From Carex sylvatica (lineage: Eukaryota > Streptophyta > Magnoliopsida > Poales > Cyperaceae), in the NCBI GenBank assembly GCA_964058845.1, contig CAXKVR010000890.1, positions 1 through 20,075 on the forward strand: a stretch of DNA of 20,075 nucleotides. The letters run 5' to 3'. The translations under genes and the position numbers were made by a program. Below the pieces are notes generated by a model. That model did no database searches. It worked only from the letters and a program-made list of their open reading frames with translations, and was not told the origin of the DNA. Numbering within the stretch: the first letter of the stretch is position 1; the number at the start of each line of letters is the position of its first letter. Positions 9,615 to 18,284 of this stretch are shown here, piece by piece.

Positions 9615-9709
9615 GTATGTTTTTTTGTTATGGTCAGATGCATTGCAGTTATATTTTATTAATTTATGATTTTATTATGGTAATAACTGAACTGTATTAT
9701 TATGTTCAG
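9615..9709 (+). other. Phase-1 intron in the MULE transposase gene
   Basis: The donor is 'acggcag|gtatgt', the acceptor 'tattatgttcag|atgcc', 95 bp long and AT-rich. Removing it keeps the frame open into exon 4 as far as TAA 9901-9903. Without splicing, the frame ends in a hydrophobic, intron-like tail. Confidence 0.75.
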
Positions 9710-9903
9710 ATGCCATAAACGCAGACAATGAAAGAGAAAATGCTAGAGTTGTTGCTGAAGCAACTGGTAGAACACAACCCTCCCTCATGCGAGCCAAGCA
9801 TCTGCAAGTAATGCCGCACCTGCTGCTGGTACAAGAAAATCTAATCATCTTTTTGGTTTATTCGGGCGTCGGGGCAGATAAACTTACTCTTTTGCTAGTG
9901 TAA

Positions 9904-10051
9904 ACTAAGCTATGAACTTTAACTGTAAGTGTATTGTTGTGCTTTAATTGTATTGTTAAACTATTTTAGACTAACTCAGCACTACGTTGTGATAATTTAA
10001 TTGTCACACAAGATGATAAGATATATTAAAAAATATCTTACAACATAAAAA
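9904..10051. other. Short spacer between convergent genes
   Basis: AT-rich DNA lies between the MULE stop and the end of the minus-strand exon. It probably contains the 3'UTRs and polyadenylation signals of both convergent genes. The small palindrome 'agatatattaaaaaatatct' at 10019-10038 is the only structure seen. Confidence 0.4.
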
Positions 10052-10275
10052 CTACGTTGATGAATTTAAAACCCTACTTTTTATCAGCCGCCGGCTTGTT
10101 AGCAGTCGCCTTTCCATTAGTGACACCCGACGATGTGCTCGCCTTACCAGTACACGAATTTTCATCAATTTTTTTTTCAGATATGGATATTCAAGAAAGT
10201 CATTGTCGGAAAGGGGAGAATTTTCAGTAAGTAATTCGACACCAAGTCTTTTCAAAAGAAGTATGCAGTTACTGT
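10052..10275 (-). pseudogene. C-terminal exon of an unrecognised gene, cut by copia element A
   Basis: On the minus strand the sequence reads from the LTR edge as NSNCILLLKRLGVELLTEN... through EYPYLKKK. After an A-run it either continues in the same frame to a stop at about 10052, or in the +2 frame gives a hydrophilic, Lys/Ala-rich tail (GKATANKPAADKK) ending in TAG at 10074-10076. The second option looks more like a real C-terminus and implies a one-base slip in the A-run. I do not recognise the family. It is convergent with the MULE gene, so it could be a second MULE-borne gene or a host gene. The upstream exons must lie to the right of the copia insertions, outside this window. Confidence 0.5.
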
Positions 10276-10926
10276 TGTTGGGGTTTTGACAGTTCAAACC
10301 CATTAATTTGATTAAGTGCGGAAAGAACGTAAAACAAAAATTTTACTTCTAATCTTAATCCAAGGATTAAACGGGGTATGTCAGGAAACATTCCAAGGGG
10401 TCCACCTTCCGTATTCCTTTGACATCAGAACCCTATTTAATCCTTTTACAGATCTACTCCATAATTGATTTCTAAAACATTAATCTACTTACCAGTTAAA
10501 TAGATTAATATAACTTGTATATACCTTGTTTCCAAATTCTGATTGGAAAGCAGACCGAGCGAGAAGAGCTACACCAGGGAATGACTCGTCTCGGAGTATC
10601 ACACGTGTGATACCTCTATCGGTTATCCACCAGGACTAACCAGAGAGCGGTTTATTTCTTATTGCCAGAAATACCGTAAACCGCGGTTTTCTGCAAAAAC
10701 ACTATTCACCGAGAAAAGGACGAAATAACACTATTCACGACCCGCAGTTATTCTGATTCACTAATAAGCAAAAACAGAAATACCGCGACTTTCGCAAATC
10801 TATTATTTCCGAATCCCGAATCCCGCAAACAACCGTAACCGAGAAAGAGAGAAAATAGAAACTCGAATCGATCTGACAATCTGATACGATGTGAATTAGC
10901 AAGCTTCTCTCTTACCCTCACCCCTC

Positions 10927-10934
10927 TATTTATA
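10927..10934 (-). promoter_or_regulatory. TATA box of LTR A
   Basis: On the minus strand this reads tataaata, followed by 'gaggggtgaggg'. The same motif and context occur in LTR B at 17963-17970. It marks the probable U3/R transition, with RNA starting roughly 30 bp further left. Confidence 0.7.
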
Positions 10935-10957
10935 GGCATTTGAGAAGGTTCAGGAAT

Positions 10958-11032
10958 TACGGAAATGCCATTTACCAAAATGCCATTTACGAAAATGCCA
11001 TTTACTAAAATGCCATTTACGGAAATGCCATT
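10958..11032 (-). repeat. 15-bp minisatellite in LTR A
   Basis: Five 15-bp units of taCNNaaatgccatt on the plus strand sit immediately upstream of the TATA box in transcription terms. The variable pair reads gg, ca, ga, ta, gg, whereas LTR B strictly alternates gg and ca. The two deviant units here (ga, ta) are single G-to-A or C-to-T changes from the B pattern. Confidence 0.88.
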
Positions 11033-12261
11033 GAATGGATAAGGATGATGACATGTCATGTGGATAAGGATGATGACATGTCATGTGTAAAAAGACCAAA
11101 ATGCCCTTGGCCCAAATTTAATTTAACATCCGTATAATTATTCTGAACAATTATATTTCTTGCGGTTTGTTGTTTCGGTAACTTTTATACAACGTAACGG
11201 GTACGTTTATAAATTAACCTTTTGTTTTTGCTTTGCCAATTTATATGACATTTATAATTTAATTATATCATGTATAATTAATTATAACCATCTTAATATT
11301 AATTATAATCAATTTATAATTAATCAATAAGATTCTCCGATTAGCTCCTATACGGTGTGACCCAATAGGATCTGTGTTATGTTGGTAAATAGAATTAAAA
11401 CTGTTTTAACTTCTATAATCATGAGAGGCATCTGGCATAACGCGTCATGACCATCCAATTACACAGATGATGCTGTACTGTACAATATCACGATCCAGTA
11501 AACTATTTTACTCGTGTCAGTTCTTTCGTCTCATAGCTATCAGATCAGTTTCAAGGTAGGTGTGTGTCATCCTTGCAAACTTAATCTTTTCTTGATCTTG
11601 AGCAGATTATCAAATATAATTACTCTTGTAATTATACCGCTAGCAGATAATCTTACTCTATCAAGGGGCCCAGTGATGCTATAGCTCGTATAGAGATACG
11701 AGGGACAATAGTACTTTTGGTAAACCATTACTACCTCAGCTAAGCTATGTGTACCGAAAAGCTACCGTTATAACTGCGTTTTACCGACAGCGTTAGATAA
11801 CAATCACACATACACATCTCTTAGTAGGAAAGATGAATACCTCATACTTTAGAACTTAACACTGAATGAAAACATTAATGACACATACACAATTCTATTT
11901 AATGTTTCATTCGGGGTCTGTCAAATACCATGTTCCTAGAACATGTATCTATGTGATTAAAATGACATCTCTTGTCAGTGGTCTGTAAAACTTGACCATC
12001 TTTTAATCCACATACTAACCTTGTAACGGTTAATTAGTGTTCCTGCTAATTACCTCGGTTAGTGACTTTTAAGAATATATAACATCTATATTATGAAGTT
12101 TCACAATTCCAGTTATTGACTCTAGTCAGATAAAGGAATAATTCATAAATGTAATAATATTCAAGGCAACAAAATGACAGTTTATTTAATCACTCAATTC
12201 ATGAACAAAGCTTTATGATAATTTATCGTATTATTGACTTCTAGATTATTACAAACTAACA

Positions 12262-12274
12262 ATCTCCCACTTAA
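12262..12274 (-). promoter_or_regulatory. Polypurine tract of element A
   Basis: On the minus strand ttaagtgggagat directly abuts the TG of the 3' LTR. This is the usual position and sequence style of the plus-strand primer in plant copia elements, and it fixes the orientation of element A as minus. Confidence 0.88.
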
Positions 12275-12343
12275 GCTAGGAGCCAATCATTGTAGGTCCT
12301 ACTTATACGAATCTCTAATATTCTAAAAAGATCTCGCAGATCT

Positions 12344-13019
12344 TTAAGAAAACCTCATAGCCAATCTCCTATGTGTTTTAAGCACATAGAAGCAGTATGT
12401 ATCTGGTACATGGCTTGAGTAAGAGGCTCTCGTGAGTGGATCAGCTGTGTTGCTGATTGTGTCAATTTTTTACAAATCTTTACTTTACCTTTATATTAAT
12501 TATATCTTTTATAATTAATTATAATCATCTTATTATGTTTACGATCTCTCGTTTTAGGTGATAATGTCATAGAACATGTTTGGATCTTGAGTACGTTCTC
12601 GGTTCCTTGGCCTGAGCTATAGCTCTATTGTTGTCTCAATAGAGGTCCACAGAGCCTTGAACACTTGGAACCACTCCTAGTTCGCTAAGGAACTTCTTGA
12701 TCCAAAAACTCTCTTGGAAGTATTCCTATGTTCCAAGCATGGATTAGCCTGATATCTACTCGTCACACTCAAAGTGTACGAGTTATTAGGGCGAGTGCAC
12801 AACATGGCGTACTTGATAGAGTCCATAGCCAAAGCGTATGGTACTCTACTCATTGCTCTTTTGCTCATCAGTTATCGAAAGACACTGAGTCTTGCTAAGC
12901 TGTACACCATGACTCATTGGCAGGAATCCCCTTCTGGAATCCTGCATGTTGAACCGATTCAACACTTTGTCAATGTACATGCTTTGACTCAATCCTATGA
13001 GTCAAATCGATCTATCTCA
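12344..13019 (-). pseudogene. Copia RNase H region, fragmented
   Basis: After the RT frame stops, at about 13019, the minus strand still encodes recognisable pieces in shifting frames: 'LIGLSQSMYIDKVLNRFNM', then (12677-12868) 'SRVPYALAMDSI-YAMLCTRPN', then 'WIKKFLSELGVVPSVQGSV', 'AIAQAKEPRT' and a terminal 'ADPLT' block ending in TAA 12344-12346. The middle of the RNase H domain, including the YTDA and TEAEY catalytic segments, is missing between 'HRNTSKR' and 'WIKKF', so the domain is inactive. Stops replace family Cys and Arg codons. At 12497-12536 an AT-rich stretch resembling LTR segment 11260-11299 interrupts the frame. Confidence 0.85.
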
Positions 13020-14198
13020 GTAGATCTCTATGTCTAGTATATAGACAGTCTCACCCAAGTCCTTCATTGCTAAGACTTTCTTAAATGAAGACTTGGCTAA
13101 TTCCAACAGAGGAATATCGTTTCCGATTAAGAGTATGTTATCTACATATAAGATTAGAAAAGCGATGACACTCCCACTAGTTTTCCTGTACACACACGGT
13201 TCTTCTTCGCATCTGACGAAGTCAAACTTTTTGACTTCTTCGTCAAATTGAAGATTCCAACTCCGTGATGCTTGCTTCAATCCATAAATGGATTTCAGAA
13301 GCTTGCATACCTTCCCAGCATTCTTCGGATCTTCAAAACCATCAGGCTGTGTCATGTACACATCCTCTTCTAAATTTCCATTTAAGAAGGCGGTTTTGAC
13401 ATCCATTTGCCATATTTCATAATCATGAAATGCGGGAATTGTTAGGAGTATCCGAATTGACTTAAACATAGCTACGGGCGAGAAAGTTTCATCATAATCT
13501 ACGCCGAGAATTTGTTTGAAATCTTTCGCTACAAGCCGTGCTTTGTATACAGTCATACTATCATCCATGTCTGTTTTTCTTTTAAAAACCCACTTGTTAG
13601 CTATGGGTTTCACCCCATCAAGTGGTACAACTAGGTTCCAGACCGTGTTGTCATACATGGACTGTATTTCGGATCTCATGGCCTTTAGCCATTTATCAGA
13701 GTCGGGTCTATCCATTGCTTCCGCATAGGTCAGAGGATCTTCAGTATCAAAAACTGAGACCTCGTGCAGTCCCAAGTACCTCTCAGGTGCATGGACTGTC
13801 CTTGTTGACCTACGTAGCACTTGTTCTTCGGGCTGTCGAACTTGATCCACAACTGTATGCGGATCCAGTTCTACTTCAACTTGCGTTGAAGTACTTGAGC
13901 TCGGGACTAGAACCTCTTCCACAGCTATTTGTGGATTTGGTACTTCCAGATGCTCATCAGCCAAAGTATCAAGTGGTGGGATTATCTGATCTGGTTCAGA
14001 TATTGTATTGTGTGATGTATCTTGAATTTCTTCAAGTATTACATTACTCCCACTACTTCCTTTTGTGAGAAACTCATTCTCCAAAAATACACCATGACGA
14101 GCAACAACTAATTTGTTCTCGGACTGGTAATAGAAGTAATATCCTTTCGTTTCCTTAGGATATCCTACGAAAAAGCACTTGTCAAATTTGGGGACCAA
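13017..14198 (-). pseudogene. Copia reverse transcriptase (RVT_2), open but catalytically altered
   Basis: This is the longest surviving piece of element A, 393 residues uninterrupted. It begins in the integrase C-terminal part (FVGYPKETKGYYFYY), passes an acidic, variable linker (about residues 45-130) and enters the RVT_2 domain (DKWLKAMRSEIQSM, WVFKRKTD, KARLVAKDF, DETFSPVA, WQMDVKTAFLNG, KSIYGLKQASR). The catalytic box reads YVDN instead of YVDD: the second Asp codon is AAC at 13137-13139, a single G-to-A change that should abolish polymerisation. The usual Gly in KARLVAKG and in 'YILGI' is also changed. The ATG is not the native start; it is a Met that follows an in-frame stop at 14211-14213 in the polyprotein. 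Confidence 0.93.
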
Positions 14199-15128
14199 GT
14201 TTATCAGATGTCAGGCATGTGATAAATACTTCGCAACCCTAATTTTAAGATAAGACATATTTGGGAGTTTCCCAAACCATAACTCGTACGGAGTCTTTTC
14301 TACTGACTTGGATGGAACCATATTTATCGTTAGTGCAGCAGTATCTAGTGCGTGTTCCTAAAATGATTTTGGAAGAGTGGTGTTACTCATCATGGAACGA
14401 ACCATGTCAAGCAGAGTTCGATTCCTTCTCTCAGAAACACCGTTTCATTGCGGTGTCCCCGGAGGTGTGAGCTGTGAGACTATCTCACATTTCTTTAAGT
14501 ACGTTTTAAACTCATAACACAAGTAATTGCCTCTACGGTCCGATCGTAAGGCCTTAATACTTTTGTTTAGTTGATTTTCTACTTCAGTCTTGAGCCAAGG
14601 ATTAAAGAGATGCCGGAAAGACCAAAGCAGAGTTCCTTCTGAAGTCTTTCATTGCAAGGACCCTTTAATCCTTTGAGAATTTCAAGGAATTCAGACTTAT
14701 GTCTAATCAAGTAGACATAATCATATTTACTGAAATCATTAGTAAACGTGATAAAGTAGTAATAACTGTTTCTTGCACAAGTACTCATAGGTCCACATAC
14801 ATCCGTGTATATAATACCTAATAAGTCACTTGCCCTTTCGCCCCTTTTGGAGAAAGACGCATTGGTCATTTTTCCATGTAAACAAGATTCGCACGTGTTT
14901 AATTGATTCAAGATCAAATCTATCAAGAAATCCAATTTCTTGTAACTTCTTGATGCGTTTCTCATTTATATGACCAAGGCGACAATGCCTCATGTAAGTC
15001 GTACTTTCATGAGATGCTTTGAGTCGTTTGTTATTGATGTTAAACACGGGTTTGTTCATTTCCAATATATATAGATCATTCATCATACAAGAGGATCCAT
15101 AATATGTCTCAATTTTATAAATAGACAT
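14199..15128 (-). pseudogene. Copia integrase with GAG-pre-integrase domain, broken
   Basis: The 15128-14905 segment encodes the GAG-pre-integrase/HHCC part (MRHCRLGHINEKRIKKLQ, with Arg where Trp is usual). A frameshift near 14900-14930 moves to the frame holding CESCLHGKMTNASF and the first catalytic Asp (IIYTDVCGP). About 75 extra bases (around 14590-14675) with an 11-bp inverted repeat then separate this from the rest of the core. That next piece retains LRSDRRGNY (second Asp; GGE altered to RGN) and NGVSERRNRTLL (catalytic Glu), but is cut by TGA 14445-14447, TAG 14358-14360 and TGA 14211-14213. The first two replace family Trp codons. The remains are clear; activity is not possible. Confidence 0.88.
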
Positions 15129-15288
15129 CTATTATCTTTTATAACAAAAGAGAAATCATTCATCTCTTAACACGAGATTGAAATGATGTTTCTGGAAATG
15201 CTTGGAACAAAATATACATTTTCTAATTCCATTTACAAGCCCGCTAGGCAAATACAACTCTATCATACCGACTGTAACGGCTTGCAAC

Positions 15289-16017
15289 TCATGCTCCGTT
15301 TCCAACTCGGAGTTGTACTTCCTTATTGCGTAACTTCCTCTTATTTATTAGTGCGTGCATATTCATACAAATATGAGCACATGATCTGGTATTCAATACC
15401 GAATTATTAAAAGAGGTCGCAACATTAACTTCAATATCATTGATACCAGAGACTGAAACTTCTGAGTCTCTCTCAGATTTCAGATCTTCCAGATACCTCG
15501 GGCAGTTTCTCTTCCAGTGACTCTTGCTATTATAGTAATAGCAGTCATAGGAAGCAGAGACCTTTATCTTGGGAGTGTTCTGATTAAGAACCTGCTTCCC
15601 TTTGCCTTTGTACTTAGTAGCCGTTTTCCTTTTTCGCTTTCTTGATCTTCCTCCCACCTTCTTGGATCATGAAGACATGAGAGCTCTTCTCTATGTCCCC
15701 ATCCTTGACCCTCAATCATCCATTGGAGCTCCTGCAAGCTCTTATCCATCCCATGCTTATGGGAGTTCACGATGAACCCCGAATAGCTGGGAGGAAGTGA
15801 GTTCAGGATAATGTCCGTGTCCAACTCGTGGCTCAACGAACAGTTAAGCTTCTTCAGCTTCTCAACATTGCTTGTCCTACGAAGCATGTGAGTACTGATA
15901 GAGCTGCTCTCTACTATTTTAGTAGGGACCGGTGTATTCAGAACATATTCATTTTTCTTACGTGTGTCTTTCTTTTCGAGTAAGGAACGTAATGAGAAAG
16001 ACGTTTCATTTAGTCAT
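15289..16017 (-). pseudogene. Copia gag and protease, internally deleted
   Basis: The gag start is probably the ATG at 16017-16015; a one-base insertion a few codons later shifts the frame. The N-terminal copia gag signature (SFSLRSLLEK, then KNEYVLNTPVPT) is present but shortened, and the central gag helix region is deleted before VEKLKKLNCSLSHELD-TDIILNSLPPSY (UBN2-type gag). A frame change near 15600-15650 leads to a basic stretch and the zinc knuckle (15502-15543), whose second Cys is Tyr (C-YY-Y-NSKS-H-WKRN-C). The protease follows: the expected DTG active site reads NTR at 15393-15385, losing the catalytic Asp. Both nucleic-acid binding and proteolysis should be lost. Confidence 0.85.
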
Positions 16018-16181
16018 GTTCTATAACGTTAAAATGTAAAGATTTTTAGCTTTGTTCATGTAATGCTATATTCAAATAATAAAACTCCCACTACAATTTT
16101 GTTCTATTCCCATTTGTAGTAGGACCAAGATCCCTATCTTCATTAATGTACAAGCCAGTTTTTACGCATGACTCAGCCATT

Positions 16182-16658
16182 AGTTATTTTCAGGTAAGCA
16201 AACTTGCTAATCACATCTTCTTGTGATTCTTGGTTTCGTTAAAACATCACGTGTTTTTAACGAAGACTTTGCCCCAAGCCCAAAACTGTTTTGGAAATCA
16301 TTGGTAAGTAACCTCACTCTATTTGGTTTGATATGTCGGACATAACCCTCGACCACCAAAGGTAAAAGGCGACGCTTGCTGAGCAAGACCCGTCAACCAA
16401 TGAACAATGATGTGAGGAGGATAGAGTAGGAAGGGCATATTACTTAATTAATGGGTTGGTGTTTATGCTTAAAAGTGCCAACAATCTTTAAAATAGATAT
16501 GTCAGGAAACATTCCAGGGGTGTCCACCCTCCGTATTCCTTCGGCATCAAAATCTATTTCACATGCTTAGCTTTGTTAAGCAGTCAGTTCTTGTAACTGA
16601 CTTTAGACATTCTTAAGGATACGTGAAAGTCGTCTGCCAGAAAGACAAAGGTGAGTTC
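16182..16658 (-). repeat. Leader segment of element A, inverted copy of 19599-20075
   Basis: 477 bp match the 477 bp at the right edge of the window in reverse complement, with only a handful of substitutions seen by eye. It contains the paired hairpins agtcagtt-aactgact (16582-16602) and gctta-taagc (16565-16581), and a 50-bp block (16499-16548) resembling the LTR's terminal part (10378-10427). The match ends abruptly at 16658, where LTR B begins. The stretch 16018-16181 between here and the gag ATG is non-coding leader whose partner lies beyond the window. Confidence 0.95.
16654..16658. other. Insertion site of element B (left target-site copy)
   Basis: The five bases agttc lie directly before the TG of LTR B. 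Comparison with B's own leader shows A's undisturbed order should be '...ggtgagttc' followed by 'ctgcac'. The second agttc copy should therefore follow B's 3' LTR, outside the window, and then continue with 'ctgcac'. Confidence 0.75.
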
Positions 16659-17864
16659 TGTTAGTTTGTAATAATCTAGAAGTCAATAATACGATAAATT
16701 ATCATAAAGCTTTGTTCATGAATTGAGTGATTAAATAAACTGTCATTTTGTTGCCTTGAATATTATTACATTTATGAATCATTCCTTTATCTGACTAGAG
16801 TCAATAACTGGAATTGTGAAACTTCATAATATAGATGTTATATATATTCTTAAAAGTCACTAACTGAGGTAATTAGCAGGAACACTAATTAACCGTTACA
16901 AGGTTAGTATGTGGATTAAAAGATGGTCAAGTTTTACAGACCACTGACAAGAGATGTCATTTTAATCACATAGATACATGTTCTAGGAACATGGTATTTG
17001 ACAGACCCCGAATGAAACATTAAATGGAATTGTGTATGTGTCATTAATGTTTTCATTCAGTGTTAAGTTCTAAAGTATGAGGTATTCATCTTTCCTACTA
17101 AGAAATGTGTATGTGTGATTGTTATCTAACGCTGTCGGTAAAACGCAGTTATAACGGTAGCTTTTCGGTACACATAACTTAGCTGAGGTAGTGATGGTTT
17201 ATCAAAAGTACTATTGTCCCTCGTATCTCTATACGAGCTATAGCATCACTGGGCCCCTTGATAGAGTAAGATTATCTGCTAGCGGTATAATTACAAGAGT
17301 AATTATATTTGATAATCTGCTCAAGATCAAGAAAAGATTAAGTTTGCAAGGATGACACACACCTACCTTGAAACTGATCTGATAGCTATGAGACGAAAGA
17401 ACTGACACGAGTAAAATAGTTTACTGGATCGTGATATTGTACAGTACAGCATCATCTGTGTAATTGGATGGTCATGACGCGTTATGCCAGATGCCTCTCA
17501 TGATTATAGAAGTTAAAACAGTTTTAATTCTATTTACCAACATAACACAGATCCTATTGGGTCACACCGTATAGGAGCTAATCGGAGAATCTTATTGATT
17601 AATTATAAATTGATTATAATTAATATTAAGATGGTTATAATTAATTATACATGATATAATTAAATTATAAATGTCATATAAATTGGCAAAGCAAAAACAA
17701 AAGGTTAATTTATAAACGTACCCGTTACGTTGTATAAAAGTTACCGAAACAACAAACCGCAAGAAATATAATTGTTCAGAATAATTATACGGATGTTAAA
17801 TTAAATTTGGGCCAAGGGCATTTTGGTCTTTTTACACATGACATGTCATCATCCTTATCCATTC

Positions 17865-17939
17865 AATGGCATTTCCGTAAATGGCATTTTGGTAAATGGC
17901 ATTTCCGTAAATGGCATTTTGGTAAATGGCATTTCCGTA
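17865..17939 (+). repeat. 15-bp minisatellite upstream of the LTR B TATA box
   Basis: Five perfect 15-bp units alternate strictly between aatggcatttccgta and aatggcattttggta, i.e. a 30-bp higher-order repeat. The array ends 24 bp before the TATA box, the position of a proximal enhancer. Its translation (NGISV/NGILV repeats) is only a by-product of the repeat and is not a gene. Confidence 0.93.
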
Positions 17940-17962
17940 ATTCCTGAACCTTCTCAAATGCC

Positions 17963-17970
17963 TATAAATA
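17963..17970 (+). promoter_or_regulatory. TATA box of LTR B
   Basis: tataaata lies in 'tgcctataaatagaggggtgag', a strong plant TATA context. The element's RNA should start about 30 bp downstream and run right through PBS and leader. The identical motif in inverted LTR A drives leftward. Confidence 0.72.
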
Positions 17971-18284
17971 GAGGGGTGAGGGTAAGAGAGAAGCTTGCTA
18001 ATTCACATCGTATCGGATTGTCAGATCGATTCGAGTTTCTATTTTCTCTCTTTTTCGGTTGCGGTAGTTTACGGGATTCGGGATTCGGAAATAATAGATT
18101 TGCGAAAGTCGCGGTATTTCTGTTTTTGCTTATTAGTGAATCAGAATAACTGCGGGTCGTGAATAGTGTTATTTCGTCCTTTTCTCGGTGAATAGTGTTT
18201 TTGCAGAAAACCGCGGTTTACGGTATTTCTGGCAATAAGAAATAAACCGCTCTCTGGTTAGTCCTGGTGGATAACCGATAGAGG

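Larger units (their letters stand above)
6718..9903 (+). pseudogene. MULE (Mutator-like) transposase, near-intact, four in-frame stops
   Basis: Joining 6718-8694, 8798-9614 and 9710-9903 gives 2,988 nt, a single frame of about 995 codons. Order: an N-terminal region resembling the PB1-like head of plant MULEs (LVALYVGGKLQKG); a YDNQ repeat array; the MuDR-type zinc-binding DNA-binding region (about 7620-7890, with LCKTHPRC...CEPPYTC); the MULE DDE core; and a C-terminal SWIM zinc finger, CxC at 9287-9295 and CxH at 9323-9331. The likely DDE residues are all present: Asp 8290-8292 (SIDAC), Asp 8479-8481 (ISDQH), Glu 8939-8941 (GSESLNE). The protein would bind terminal repeats and excise or insert the element in the nucleus. 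The frame is broken only by TAG 7561, TGA 8410, TGA 8455 and TAA 9053. The C-terminus may instead end at 9881 in a shifted frame. Confidence 0.88.
10276..12261 (-). repeat. 3' LTR of copia element A
   Basis: This 1,986-bp LTR reads TGTTAGTTTG...CCCCAACA on the minus strand, with the standard TG...CA ends. It is the near-identical inverted partner of 16659-18622. The differences I could see by eye are scattered substitutions, one-base indels and a 25-bp tandem duplication (11037-11061 / 11062-11086). It carries a TATA box (minus strand, 10927-10934), a five-unit 15-bp minisatellite just upstream of it (10958-11032), and a 16-bp palindrome with CACGTG (10597-10612). The promoter points left, toward the truncated exon and the MULE gene. 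Confidence 0.95.
10276..16658 (-). mobile_element. Ty1/copia element A, degenerate, minus strand, interrupted by element B
   Basis: Reading the minus strand from 16658 leftwards: part of the leader, gag, protease, integrase, reverse transcriptase, RNase H, PPT and 3' LTR. The PR-IN-RT-RH order is the copia order. The 5' LTR, PBS and first part of the leader are absent because element B begins exactly at 16659; they should lie beyond B's right end. The bases flanking the left LTR edge are actgt (10271-10275), the expected 5-bp target duplication whose partner is outside the window. Every coding domain carries stops, frameshifts or deletions, so A cannot supply its own proteins. Confidence 0.92.

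Noticed and set aside
10748..11059. Open frame with NGI/NGILV peptide repeats (also 17823-18149)
   Set aside because: It is the translation of the 15-bp LTR minisatellite and adjacent U3/R sequence. It lies across the TATA box and has no family resemblance.
13622..14068. Plus-strand open frame of 148 codons over the RT/integrase region
   Set aside because: It is antisense to the clear copia reading frame and has no recognisable motif.
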